64,000 nucleotides of DNA from contig NZ_AP014680.1 of assembly GCF_000829395.1 (NCBI RefSeq), forward strand, positions 806,001 to 870,000, read 5' to 3'. The position numbers and the translations under genes are program-made. A model generated the notes under the pieces. That model did no database searches, was not told the origin of the DNA, and saw nothing but the letters and a program-made list of their open reading frames with translations. Origin of the DNA: Paucilactobacillus hokkaidonensis JCM 18461 (lineage in GTDB: Bacteria > Bacillota > Bacilli > Lactobacillales > Lactobacillaceae). Shown here in pieces: positions 38,409 through 47,162 of this stretch (position 1 is its first letter; every line of letters starts with the position of its first letter).

Positions 38409-39809
38409 ATGACCGATTGGAAAACTAAAGCACAACAACAAAAAGAAGACTATGTTAATGATTTAATCGCACTAATGAAAATACCCAGTGTTCGTGATGA
38501 TTCACAAGCCACTGATGAATTTCCGCTGGGGCCCAAACCAGCACAAGCCCTAACTATTTTTTTGGAAATGGCCCAACAAGATGGTTTTAAAACTAAAAAC
38601 ATTGATAATGTTGTCGGTTATGCTGAATGGGGTGAAGGTGACGAAACACTTGCCATTTTGGCCCATCTTGATGTTATGCCGGCGGGAAATGGTTGGGATA
38701 CGGATCCGTTTAATCCAGTAATTAAGAATGGTAACATTTATGGTCGCGGTGCATCAGATGACAAGGGGCCGGGGATGGCTGCTTATTACGCGCTAAAAAC
38801 ACTAAAAGACATGGACGTTAAATTTAATAAAAAAGTTCGTTTCATTGTTGGTACGGATGAAGAAAGCGATTGGACTGGGATGAAACGTTATTTTGAAGTT
38901 GAACCAGCGCCAACGCTTGGATTTTCACCAGATGCTGAATTTCCATTGATTAATGGTGAAAAAGGGAATGTCTCCATGAAATTGGGATTTGCCGGAGAAA
39001 ATAAGGGTTCGGTAAGCGTAAGGTCATTTCATTCTGGCTTACGACCAAATATGGTTCCACGTGAAGCCGAGGCAGTGATTGAAACTGATGACCCAAATCA
39101 AATGAAAGTGGCATTTACTGAGTTTCTCGCTCAAAAACCAATTACTGGTGAAGCTGTTGATACTCCAGACGGGGTTAAGTTGAGTGTGGTCGGTAAAGCA
39201 GCCCACGGCATGGAACCACTGAAGGGCGAAAATGCTGGGACCTATTTAGCAAACTTTTTAACCCAATACGATATTCAGGGGGATGCCGGTAGCTTTATCA
39301 ATTTACTTGGGCATTACATGCATCAAGATTCACGGATGCATAATTTTGATTTGGCCTTTAGTGACGATGTGATGGGTGATTTAACCATGAACGTCGGGAT
39401 GATGGATTTTGACGATCAAGTTGGTGGTCAAGTGGATATGAACTTCCGTTATCCAAAGGGGATCACGCCGGATGATATTCAAGCCAAACTGAACACTGTT
39501 GTGACACCACTTGCAGTTACGATTACGCAAGGATCATTTATGGTACCGCATTATGTGGATACTAGCGACCCATTGGTTACAACATTGATGGGTGCGTACC
39601 GTGATCAGACGGGTGATTTAGATGCTCAGCCAGAGGTTGTCGGTGGTGGAACTTATGGTCGTATGATGGAACGTGGTGTTGCCTTTGGCGCCTTATTTGC
39701 CCATACACAGGATACAATGCACCAGGCTAATGAATTTCAACCGATTGATGATTTGTTGATGGCAATGGCAATTTATATGCAATCAATTAATGATCTAGTT
39801 ACTGACTAG
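38409..39809 (+). CDS. pepV: Dipeptidase PepV (M20 family)
   Basis: 466 residues, the PepV length. Metal-ligand motifs of M20 peptidases are present: LAILAHLDVMPAG (His, Asp), YGRGASDDKGPGMAAYYALK (bridging Asp), VGTDEESDW (Glu-Glu), SPDAEFP and a C-terminal His in FAHTQDTMHQANEF. Hydrolyses dipeptides in the cytoplasm at the end of peptide utilisation. GGAGG precedes the ATG. Its own transcript; followed by a usp gene. Confidence 0.93.
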   Translation: MTDWKTKAQQQKEDYVNDLIALMKIPSVRDDSQATDEFPLGPKPAQALTIFLEMAQQDGFKTKNIDNVVGYAEWGEGDETLAILAHLDVMPAGNGWDTDPFNPVIKNGNIYGRGASDDKGPGMAAYYALKTLKDMDVKFNKKVRFIVGTDEESDWTGMKRYFEVEPAPTLGFSPDAEFPLINGEKGNVSMKLGFAGENKGSVSVRSFHSGLRPNMVPREAEAVIETDDPNQMKVAFTEFLAQKPITGEAVDTPDGVKLSVVGKAAHGMEPLKGENAGTYLANFLTQYDIQGDAGSFINLLGHYMHQDSRMHNFDLAFSDDVMGDLTMNVGMMDFDDQVGGQVDMNFRYPKGITPDDIQAKLNTVVTPLAVTITQGSFMVPHYVDTSDPLVTTLMGAYRDQTGDLDAQPEVVGGGTYGRMMERGVAFGALFAHTQDTMHQANEFQPIDDLLMAMAIYMQSINDLVTD

Positions 39810-39820
39810 TACCGTTTTAC

Positions 39821-39835
39821 TGTTAATCGCTTTCA
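39821..39835 (-). promoter_or_regulatory. Cre-like sequence upstream of usp
   Basis: On the minus strand TGAAAGCGATTAACA resembles the CcpA cre consensus with one mismatch. It lies 73 bases upstream of the usp start and directly after pepV. Confidence 0.4.
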
Positions 39836-39907
39836 TTTTTTGCTAAACTAAAGCTAAGGAATAGTCAGTTGAAACTATGCCTGCAAAGTTTATCGGAGGT
39901 GGCTGTG

Positions 39908-40408
39908 ATGAGTGATTATCAACACGTTCTTGTTGGAATTGACGGTTCAAAGCAATCAGAAATGGCACTAGAAAAAGCAATTAGTGCTGCGTTACAAAAT
40001 AATGCCAAGCTTTCATTGTTGAGTGTTATTAATGGCGAGCGGTTTCCGAATACTAGTACAGTTGGCTATGGATTCATCGATCGGTCCGTGTATGATGGAG
40101 CGGTGAAAGAGATGGAGAAAAAATTAGCCCATTATCAAAAACAGGCAGAAGATGCAGGGGTTACTAATGTTGATTTAAAAGTTAAAATTGGTAATGCTAA
40201 AATCGAATTGGGCAGTAAGTTTCCAGAAGCCAACGATGTAGATTTAATTGTGGTCGGTGCAACTGGGCTTAACTTTATTGGCCGAATGATCGTAGGCTCG
40301 ACAGCATCATATGTCGTCCGTGAATCACCATGTGATGTTATTGTGGTTAAGACGGATAAAGAGAATAAGCCAGTTGACTTACAGAAGACAACTTATCCAG
40401 AAATTTAA
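39908..40408 (+). CDS. Universal stress protein, UspA family
   Basis: 166 residues from ATG 39908, which has GGAGGTG at the right spacing; an upstream TTG frame has none. Usp fold with HVLVGIDGSKQSEMALEKAI at the start and the ATP-binding GATGLNFIGRMIVGSTASYVVRESPCDVIVV near residues 117-147. Such proteins bind ATP and accumulate in stress and starvation; role here unknown. Terminator follows. Confidence 0.92.
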   Translation: MSDYQHVLVGIDGSKQSEMALEKAISAALQNNAKLSLLSVINGERFPNTSTVGYGFIDRSVYDGAVKEMEKKLAHYQKQAEDAGVTNVDLKVKIGNAKIELGSKFPEANDVDLIVVGATGLNFIGRMIVGSTASYVVRESPCDVIVVKTDKENKPVDLQKTTYPEI

Positions 40409-40443
40409 GCATACAAAGAGTGGGCAATAAAAGTTCGTAAATG

Positions 40444-40488
40444 AAAAAAGGATGCAGCAAAAACATAGTTTTTGCCCATCCCTTTTTT
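40444..40488. terminator. Terminator between usp and the XRE gene
   Basis: AAAAAAGGATG-CA-GCAAAAAC pairs with GTTTTTGC-CCATCCTTTTTT type sequence; T and A runs on both sides make it usable in both directions. Confidence 0.8.
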
Positions 40489-40517
40489 GTTCCATAATTA
40501 ACCAATACTTTCCCGTA

Positions 40518-41240
40518 TTAGTTACTGTATTTTTCAAACTCCGCGACAAAGCGAGAGCTGATTTTGTAATCAGGGTTATTTTTTAACTGATCAATTAATT
40601 TTTGTGCAGCTGAATTTTGACCCGTTTTAATTAAATAGTGATAAGCAAAGCGGACACATATTTTAAGCCAGAACATTGTCAGTTCGCTTGTGATTTCAAA
40701 ATTATCTAGCATCGATTTAATATCATTGAAATAAAATCGGGCACGATCAAGCTGATCGCGCTGGAAGTAAATTTCACCTAATGCGATATGAGCAGAAATT
40801 ACATAGGAAGAATCTGTTTTGGCATCACCGTCTGCAACAAAGCTGAAATGGAAAACAGCACCATCTAGATCGTTGTTTAATAGACACAGATAACCAGTTA
40901 AAAATTGATATTGTTTATTTTCTAATTTTTCATCTTCATTAAATGAAGCACCAATGTGTTGTAATTTTTGGTCTGCTGCATCAATTTGATCTAATGCGAT
41001 TAAACGTTCTGCAGTTGTGATTTCATCGAAAGTATCTGAAGCAACTTGAAATTCTGAAACGACGTCATTCAGGGTAAGATCTAGCCGTTGACATAATTTA
41101 ATTAGTGTACCAAGGGAAGGAACCGTCCCCTTATTTTCAATGTTACTCATTGTTGCTTGGGTACAGATTCCAGCAGCCAGTTCAGACTGATTGAGACCTT
41201 TTTCTTTACGTTGTTGCCTAATAATTGAATTTAAAAACAT
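40518..41240 (-). CDS. XRE-type regulator with TPR-like C-terminal domain (Rgg/PlcR-like), copy 1
   Basis: 240 residues. The N-terminal 65 residues are a Cro/C1 helix-turn-helix (MFLNSIIRQQRKEKGLNQSELAAGICTQATMSNIENK), the rest is all-helical, TPR-like, as in peptide-sensing RRNPP regulators. The HTH is clearly paralogous to the regulator at 49494 (shared LAxGIC, QRL-LxLNDVxSEF). Both genes are divergent from a LytTR response regulator gene. Signal peptide pheromone is unknown. Confidence 0.8.
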   Translation of the reverse strand: MFLNSIIRQQRKEKGLNQSELAAGICTQATMSNIENKGTVPSLGTLIKLCQRLDLTLNDVVSEFQVASDTFDEITTAERLIALDQIDAADQKLQHIGASFNEDEKLENKQYQFLTGYLCLLNNDLDGAVFHFSFVADGDAKTDSSYVISAHIALGEIYFQRDQLDRARFYFNDIKSMLDNFEITSELTMFWLKICVRFAYHYLIKTGQNSAAQKLIDQLKNNPDYKISSRFVAEFEKYSN

Positions 41241-41670
41241 TTATTTTCCCTACCTTATTAATTTAAAAATACGAACATGAGTATATTATAAACGTTTACG
41301 ACAAATTTAACTACGAATATGAATAAAAATAGTCCTATAAATTTTGCTAATGTTATAATTAACTTAGCATATATCGTTACGTTGTGCGTTAATGCTGTTC
41401 AAACGATAATTATTTGCGTAAACTTGCTGTGAGCTAGTCATATAAAATTGAAAGTATACTATATAATCTATAGTTCCACTAGATTAATTGTTTTAGCACC
41501 AATTAACAAGAATAATGCTCCACTTTAATGAATTATTTAGAAACGATAGACTACAAAGATTTTAATAATAAATATGTCTATTTAATGGTATTTGTGAATA
41601 AGGTAACTACCATAATAAATGAATTCAAGATAAAGGCGTGTAACTAGGTGTTACGATTGGAGTGGGAATA
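41241..41670. promoter_or_regulatory. Divergent intergenic region with direct repeats
   Basis: Between the divergent XRE and LytTR genes. TACGAACATGAGTA (41270-41283) and TACGAATATGAATA (41312-41325) are imperfect direct repeats 42 bases apart, i.e. on the same face of the helix; a similar CACGAATATAC occurs upstream of the second LytTR/XRE pair near 49401. They are candidate binding sites for either regulator. No convincing gene is present. Confidence 0.35.
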
Positions 41671-42411
41671 ATGCGTAATATTTATTTATGTGAGAGTCAA
41701 CCAGTTGAACGACAAAATTATGAACGGGAAATTAAGCAACAACTGTTAGTGAATCAGCTGTCATCATTGGTATATTCTTTTGGCACTGAGAGTCCAGAGG
41801 AATTATTGTTGTACGTGCAGAATCATCCACTGGAAACTGGGTTATATTTCCTGGACACCGAAATGGGTATTGGACAGGTTAGTGGTATGCAGTTAGCAGA
41901 ACAGATTAGACAAAGTGACCCGCAAGCTTTGATAGTTTTTTTTGCATATCAAAAAGAACTATCAGTTAATGCAATTCAACGACACATTGAGCCGCTAGAT
42001 TACATTATTAAAACTAGCGATCACAAAGAAGAGTATCAACAAATTATGCTGGATCTTAAAATTGCACAACAACGAGATAAAGTTGTGCCTGAAAATAAAA
42101 CTGAAATTTTTACGTATAAACTCGAAAGTCGGATTTACAAACTTGATATTCAAAAAATTGATTATTTTAGTACTACGGATTCACCACATAAGCTCCGATT
42201 AACCACTCATGAGCAGCAAGTTGAATTTCGCGGTGATTTAAATGATATTCAAAAACGCTATCCATTTCTATTCCGGGGCCACAAGAGGATACTTTTGAAC
42301 CCAAAACGAATTAAATTGATTGATTTGCAAACAAGGCTAGTAACCTTTATTGATGATGAAAGCTGTCAAATTGCGTATCGAAGATTATCCGAGCTGAAGC
42401 AAATTTTGTAA
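41671..42411 (+). CDS. LytTR-family response regulator, copy 1
   Basis: 246 residues from ATG 41671 (GGAGTGGG upstream). Receiver-like domain (about 1-125) keeps the phospho-acceptor Asp in YFLDTEM and the Lys in YIIKTSD, but the acidic pair at the N-terminus is degraded (YLCES instead of the usual CED). The C-terminal LytTR domain (about 140-246) contains IFTYKLESRIYKLDIQKIDYFST and FLFRGHKRILLNPKRI. AgrA/ComE-type regulators activate peptide-controlled promoters. No kinase gene is adjacent; the nearest are 4 kb away. The GH73 gene follows on the same strand. Confidence 0.82.
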   Translation: MRNIYLCESQPVERQNYEREIKQQLLVNQLSSLVYSFGTESPEELLLYVQNHPLETGLYFLDTEMGIGQVSGMQLAEQIRQSDPQALIVFFAYQKELSVNAIQRHIEPLDYIIKTSDHKEEYQQIMLDLKIAQQRDKVVPENKTEIFTYKLESRIYKLDIQKIDYFSTTDSPHKLRLTTHEQQVEFRGDLNDIQKRYPFLFRGHKRILLNPKRIKLIDLQTRLVTFIDDESCQIAYRRLSELKQIL

Positions 42412-42435
42412 ATTATATTGCAAGACTTTAACTAT

Positions 42436-42463
42436 TAAACTACTAAAACTTGGTAGCTTTTTT
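42436..42463 (+). terminator. Weak terminator after LytTR gene
   Basis: CTACTAAAACTTGGTAG hairpin followed by CTTTTTTG. Short stem, so moderate confidence. Confidence 0.5.
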
Positions 42464-42547
42464 GTTTAATTTCACGAAGAATTACTAATTTATCCGTATG
42501 TATTAATTAGCAGGTAAATACTAATTTAGATTGGATGGATTAGCAAA

Positions 42548-43777
42548 ATGGTGAGAGTGCAATTAGTAAAATTTAGTATCATTATTTTAGTTACCGGTTT
42601 TAGTTTGAACTGGATTATGGCTCCGGTATTGGCCACAGAATTAACACAAGAGCAGATTAACGTAGAAAAGAGTGCTGCTTCGATAAAGGCAGAACGTGAT
42701 TTTCTCGAGCAGGCTAAGTTATCTGATGAAGTATTGTTGGAAGAAAGTGGTCAGTATCAGGAAGCGTATACGGCTCGCTGGAAAGAGATACAAGCTGATT
42801 TTGATCGGGGAGTTGAGTTTGGACAACTGGCTTATGAACAACAAATTGAGAATCCAATTGATGAATTAACGGACGATAAAAGCCAATTTTTCAAATTAGG
42901 AGTTCACGAGGGTTATCAAAAGGCTCAAAAAGAGTCCGATAATGAGCCACATGTAGAGATTAATAACGAGCCACAAGATAAGAATGTTGTTAGTAAAATA
43001 AATTCGACATCCGTAATACCAAGCAGTCCACACAAAGACGATCACACGAAAAAAGTGGATCCAGTTATTTCACAACAGCAGCGGCCAATGTTGCCTAATG
43101 TGTTGTCACCGTTGCCACGTGGAGTTATTACAGGTGATCATCAAAAATTTATTAATCGTTTTGCTACGACTGCACAGATTGTTGCACAAGAACATAATTT
43201 ATATGCATCAGTTATGATTGCCCAAGCTGTACTGGAAAGTTCTTGGGGAAACAGCGGTCTTAGCCAAACGCCATACTATAATTTATTTGGAATTAAGGGC
43301 TTATTTGCTGGAAAGGCAGTAACAATGCAAACTAAAGAAGATAATGGGAAAGGAAATTTATTTACGATTGATGGTCGTTTTCGTCAATATCCATCATATC
43401 GGGCCTCATTAGATGATTATGCCACGATAATGTTGCAACCCATTTTTGCAAAAGCTTGGCGGTCTAATACAAAAAGTTATCGTGATGCCACTGCTGCTTT
43501 GACGGGTACCTATGCCACCGATACTAGCTATGCTGTTAAATTGAATCAAATTATTGAGACTTATAAGCTAACGAAATATGATCGGGCGCCAAGTGTGCAA
43601 AGTAAGCCAACCATTATCAGTCATAAATTAAAGCAAAATGACACTTTAATGGAACGACAGACTCAAAAAAATATTGGTGGTAGTCCCAAAGTGAAAGATG
43701 CCAATATTAGTATTCCATCTTTATTGGGTCTAGTCGGTTTAGGGATTAGTGGCTGGTGGATGAAACGGAGAGTATAA
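42548..43777 (+). CDS. GH73 N-acetylglucosaminidase with C-terminal membrane segment
   Basis: 409 residues. Signal peptide (about 1-30), a charged coiled region (about 31-185), the GH73 catalytic domain (about 198-345: FINRFATTAQIVAQEHNLYASVMIAQAVLESSWGNSGL with catalytic Glu at 230, and YYNLFGIKG), then a spacer and a C-terminal hydrophobic segment ending WWMKRRV. There is no LPXTG, so it is probably held in the membrane rather than sortase-linked. Hydrolyses peptidoglycan glycan strands. Location after a LytTR regulator suggests signal-controlled autolysis (inference). Confidence 0.88.
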   Translation: MVRVQLVKFSIIILVTGFSLNWIMAPVLATELTQEQINVEKSAASIKAERDFLEQAKLSDEVLLEESGQYQEAYTARWKEIQADFDRGVEFGQLAYEQQIENPIDELTDDKSQFFKLGVHEGYQKAQKESDNEPHVEINNEPQDKNVVSKINSTSVIPSSPHKDDHTKKVDPVISQQQRPMLPNVLSPLPRGVITGDHQKFINRFATTAQIVAQEHNLYASVMIAQAVLESSWGNSGLSQTPYYNLFGIKGLFAGKAVTMQTKEDNGKGNLFTIDGRFRQYPSYRASLDDYATIMLQPIFAKAWRSNTKSYRDATAALTGTYATDTSYAVKLNQIIETYKLTKYDRAPSVQSKPTIISHKLKQNDTLMERQTQKNIGGSPKVKDANISIPSLLGLVGLGISGWWMKRRV

Positions 43778-43820
43778 AATAGGGAGCCGACATCTGGCAG
43801 TTCTGACGGGTTGTAATTAT

Positions 43821-43943
43821 TAAAACGCAACCGCTCTAGTTCTGTGTCAATGTCGCTTGTACTATGCCGAAAACCGGCAAGTACAAGTCGCAAATGACTA
43901 CGTGTAACAAAATAATGGACCCTCACATGGATAGTTCACCATA
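43821..43943 (-). repeat. Composite or decayed hairpin repeat, copy H-prime
   Basis: The left half (43821-43890) matches the interior of copy G, including 29 identical bases at 43857-43885 with GCCGAAAACCGGC. The right half (about 43889-43943) nearly duplicates the left arm and loop of copy H (GACTACGTGTAAC, ACATGGATAGTTCACCAT). It has no complete complementary arm, so it looks like a recombinant of two elements. Confidence 0.7.
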
Positions 43944-43963
43944 ATATCACCTGTTTTATGGAT

Positions 43964-44086
43964 TAAACACGTTCGCAACCGCAGACGACTACGTGTAACA
44001 AAATAATGACCCTCACATGGATAGTTCACCATGTAAGGATCATTATTACGTTACACTCCGCCATCTAAACGCGGTTGCTCACGCTC
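43964..44086 (-). repeat. Long hairpin repeat, copy H (3' of deoxynucleoside kinase gene)
   Basis: On the minus strand it begins GAGCGTGAGCAACCGCG immediately after the stop codon TAA (44087-44089) of the kinase gene and ends CGTGTTTAA. Arms CAACCGC/GCGGTTG, then GGAGTGTAACG and an inner helix ATAATGATC. Shares left-arm sequence with copies H-prime and I and its outer flank with copy G. Confidence 0.9.
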
Positions 44087-44731
44087 TTAACTTTGTGGTT
44101 GTCGAATATCGTTTAAAGTAGCATCAATTTGTTGTAAAACACGATCGATGTTGCCAGGTTGATCAAGATCAAAGGTTTGCAGGTCAATTTTCATTTTGGG
44201 ACTAGCATTATATTCTTCAAACCATTCTTTATAAGCGGTCCACATTTTATAGTAGTAACGTTCCAATTCTGGGTTATTGTCAAACTGTTCATAGTCACGA
44301 CCACGCTTTTTAATTCGATATAGGATTGTGTCAAAGTCAGTTTCCGCATAGACTAATAAATCGGGAGCTTTTTTTGGCAACTGTTGTAGGTCCATCATCA
44401 TATTATCGAGCAGGTTGAGATAAACACCTAGTTCAGTATCAGTGATGTTACCTTCGGCGTTATTCTCCTTGGTGAATAACGCGTCTTCGTAGATGGAACG
44501 GTCTAACACATTGTTGTCATCATCTAATGCTTTTTTGATCATTCCAAATCGTTTGTTGAGAAAATAGATTTGTAATAAAAAGCCATACTGTTTTGGATCC
44601 TTATAATATAATGGTAGCACTGGATTATCGCCTACTGGTTCATAAAATGCTTTTGTTCCTAAGTGTTCGGCAATGAGTCCGGTAAGTGTTGTTTTACCAA
44701 CACCGATCATTCCTGCTGTGATTATCACCAT
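44087..44731 (-). CDS. Deoxynucleoside kinase (dAK/dGK family)
   Basis: 214 residues. P-loop GMIGVGKTTLTGLIAEHLG at residues 7-25, FYEPVGDNPVLPLYYKDP substrate loop, DRSIYEDALF (DRS motif) and the lid KKRGRDYEQF. Matches the deoxyadenosine/deoxyguanosine kinase pair of lactobacilli, which phosphorylate salvaged purine deoxynucleosides; which base it prefers is not clear. Single gene; 3' end abuts hairpin copy H. Confidence 0.9.
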   Translation of the reverse strand: MVIITAGMIGVGKTTLTGLIAEHLGTKAFYEPVGDNPVLPLYYKDPKQYGFLLQIYFLNKRFGMIKKALDDDNNVLDRSIYEDALFTKENNAEGNITDTELGVYLNLLDNMMMDLQQLPKKAPDLLVYAETDFDTILYRIKKRGRDYEQFDNNPELERYYYKMWTAYKEWFEEYNASPKMKIDLQTFDLDQPGNIDRVLQQIDATLNDIRQPQS

Positions 44732-44888
44732 GGTGGCCCCTCTTTACAATTAATTTTAAATTTACTTTTTTAATGATACTACATCTCTACTTGAAATAAT
44801 ATATTGCTAAAAAGTGTATTTTGTGGATAAGTGAACCTACGACAAGCGTTAGGGCCGATATTACAATTGGTTATCAATTTGTTATTCT

Positions 44889-44917
44889 TTGAAAGAGCGA
44901 CACGAACACGGTATAAT
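44889..44917 (+). promoter_or_regulatory. Promoter of the HAD phosphatase gene
   Basis: TTGAAA (44889-44894) and TATAAT (44912-44917) with a 17-base spacer, 24-36 bases before the start codon. Confidence 0.75.
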
Positions 44918-44952
44918 TGAAACATTAGGAAAACTAGGGGATGACAGTCGAT

Positions 44953-45720
44953 ATGTATAAAGCAATCGTATTTTTTGATTTAGATGGCACATTATTGATG
45001 GATGACAAGAGTTTATCGCCAGCCAATGTTCAGGCAATTCATGAATTGGAGCAAAATAATATTTTACCAGTAGTTTCTACCGGACGTAATATTTTTGAAG
45101 TGCGTTATGTGCTAGATGAAACCGGGATGGACTCGATTGTGAGTGCTAACGGCAGTTACGTTCAATTTGAGGGCAAAAGGCTGCATGCCGAATATTTAGA
45201 GCCGGAATTAATTGAAGAATTTAATGCGTTTGCTAATGTCCAAGGGGATCCAGTGGCTTGGTTTAATCACCATGAATTTGCATTGAGTCAAGAAACTCCA
45301 GTAACGGATAAAAACTTCAAGCTGTTAGGGTTAAATGCGAGAGTTGAACCAGATTGGTATAAATACCATCATGTGAACTTTATGTTCGTATTTAATTTTG
45401 ACAAAGAAAAACTATACCAAGAACGTTTTAAAGGGGTTTTATCATTAGTACGCAATAACCCTCGTGGTTTAGACACGATGCTGGATGGTGTTTCCAAAAA
45501 GTCTGGTATTGAAGAATTGCTGGACTACGCCAACTTTGGTAAGGTACCAACTTATGCGTTTGGTGATCAATTAAATGATCTTGAAATGTTTGATTTGGTA
45601 GACCATCCAATTTGTATGGCGAATGGTAATCCAGCAGTCAAAGAAAAGGCTGAGTTTATTACGACTAGTAATATGAATGGTGGCATTGTAAATGGATTAC
45701 GGCATTTTGATTTGATTTAG
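44953..45720 (+). CDS. Cof-type HAD-superfamily phosphatase
   Basis: 255 residues from ATG 44953; ATG 44941 is also in frame but touches the AGGGG ribosome site. Motif I FFDLDGTLL with the nucleophile Asp, motif II in PVVSTGRN, and the C-terminal FGDQLNDLEMFD motif of Cof/YkrA-like proteins with a C2 cap. Such enzymes dephosphorylate sugar phosphates or cofactors such as FMN or PLP; substrate unknown. Own promoter and terminator. Confidence 0.88.
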   Translation: MYKAIVFFDLDGTLLMDDKSLSPANVQAIHELEQNNILPVVSTGRNIFEVRYVLDETGMDSIVSANGSYVQFEGKRLHAEYLEPELIEEFNAFANVQGDPVAWFNHHEFALSQETPVTDKNFKLLGLNARVEPDWYKYHHVNFMFVFNFDKEKLYQERFKGVLSLVRNNPRGLDTMLDGVSKKSGIEELLDYANFGKVPTYAFGDQLNDLEMFDLVDHPICMANGNPAVKEKAEFITTSNMNGGIVNGLRHFDLI

Positions 45721-45733
45721 ATTGTATATAAGT

Positions 45734-45778
45734 ATCAAAAGACCAGATGACTATTTTTTGTTGTTTGGTCTTTTGATT
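45734..45778. terminator. Terminator between HAD gene and sensor kinase gene
   Basis: TCAAAAGACCA pairs with TGGTCTTTTGA over a T-rich loop; it can serve the convergent genes on both sides. Confidence 0.7.
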
Positions 45779-45779
45779 G

Positions 45780-47096
45780 TCATTGATTAGCCTTTTCAAG
45801 GGTTAAAATGACAGTAAACGTATCAGTAAATGTGACTGAAATCAACAGATTATCATAATGTGAAGTTAAATCCTTAACTGTAGAGAGACCCAATCCACGT
45901 TCTGATCCCTTATTAGAGTATTCTTCCTCAAATATACGATTGATATTGATTTTGGTGCCCTTGGCAACAGAATTTTTAATAAGAAACCTAATATTAGAGT
46001 CCGTACTGATGACGGCTACCGAAATTCGATGATCTTCACTTTTAATGGCAGCTTCAATTGCATTATCCATCAGGATACCAAGAATACGTGTAACTATAAT
46101 ATTGATTTTTCCAAGATCAGGAATTCGTTCAGTTACTTCTAAGCTCGTCTTCATATTTTTTTCTTTAGCTTCTGTTAACTTTTGGGTAATAATACCTCTA
46201 ATGAATGGATCATTAATCTTATGTATTGTCAGATATGAATCATCATCAAACTCAGTATCAGACTGTAATAGGTTACTTACACTCTCATATAGAGTATTAC
46301 TATTTCCGTTTTTTGCGATTACTTGTAGTGTAAAAAGCATGTTTTTATAATCGTGTTTTGCTTTTCTTGCCTCGTGATATTTTTTTTCCAATTCTTTAAC
46401 ATACAAGGTGTTATCTTTGTTGAGTTCTTCTTTGTGTGCTAATTGAAGATTTTCAATGTTTCTGGAATATAATATGACGGTTATTAATAACATGATAAAT
46501 GCAAGAATACCAAAAAGCGGAAGAATAATCGATGCTAATGCGGATTCTTTACCAATCCAACGAGTAACCGCAATTGCTAAAGTTAAGAATAGTAGTAATG
46601 TAGCAGCGTTATAACCAAAAATTGTTGCCGCAAAGCGCTGATCCATGTTAATTTTAGAAATTAGCTTTAATATCAAGTATCTCGCAATTAAAAAAAATGC
46701 AGTAATTATAATTGTTAAAGAAAAATATAGAATGACAAGTAAAGCCAGTTGGTTGTTAACTTTGCCAAGCGGTATTTGTAAGATAGCAATAGTTAAGAAA
46801 CTAGCCAATTGTGCGGTAATAAAAGTAAATAGGAGAGCGGTAACAAAATTAGAAATCCATCTAGATACAGATGATTGTTTTCGTTTTAGAACAATAAAAT
46901 ATAATATGGCGAGTAGTGGGACACTGGCCAGATTATAAAGCAGGTCGATATAACTAATAGCTACAATGGAAATTATAGCAATAATTATGTTATATCGATT
47001 TTTTGACTTTGGTTCTATGATAAATAGATTTGCAAAAAAAGAGACTAGTGTAAAAACGTCAGTGATTTGTCCAATATACTGAGGTAGCATTATCAT
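45780..47096 (-). CDS. AgrC-like sensor histidine kinase, distal copy
   Basis: 438 residues from ATG 47096, which has AAGGAG ten bases upstream. Six or so hydrophobic helices (about 1-205), a coiled linker, the His-box KAKHDYKNMLFTLQ, then a GHKL ATPase domain with DNAIEAAIKSED (N box) and GSERGLGLSTVKDL (G box). This is the HPK10/AgrC architecture that senses autoinducing peptides. It lies 66 bases downstream of a paralogous kinase and the LytTR response regulator on the same strand, probably one operon. No agrB or agrD is seen nearby. Confidence 0.87.
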   Translation of the reverse strand: MIMLPQYIGQITDVFTLVSFFANLFIIEPKSKNRYNIIIAIISIVAISYIDLLYNLASVPLLAILYFIVLKRKQSSVSRWISNFVTALLFTFITAQLASFLTIAILQIPLGKVNNQLALLVILYFSLTIIITAFFLIARYLILKLISKINMDQRFAATIFGYNAATLLLFLTLAIAVTRWIGKESALASIILPLFGILAFIMLLITVILYSRNIENLQLAHKEELNKDNTLYVKELEKKYHEARKAKHDYKNMLFTLQVIAKNGNSNTLYESVSNLLQSDTEFDDDSYLTIHKINDPFIRGIITQKLTEAKEKNMKTSLEVTERIPDLGKINIIVTRILGILMDNAIEAAIKSEDHRISVAVISTDSNIRFLIKNSVAKGTKININRIFEEEYSNKGSERGLGLSTVKDLTSHYDNLLISVTFTDTFTVILTLEKANQ

Positions 47097-47162
47097 AGTA
47101 TTTAGTCTCCTTAATTTAATAATAAGTATCATATTTTCTGATCTTGATTAATATGATTTTAC

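Noticed and set aside
39810-39907. Structured regulatory RNA upstream of the usp gene
   Set aside because: I know such motifs exist upstream of usp genes in lactobacilli, but I cannot identify the needed structure here.
41528-41647. 39-codon frame upstream of the LytTR gene as a possible signal peptide gene
   Set aside because: No Shine-Dalgarno sequence, no leader-type features, ordinary AT-rich composition; probably chance.
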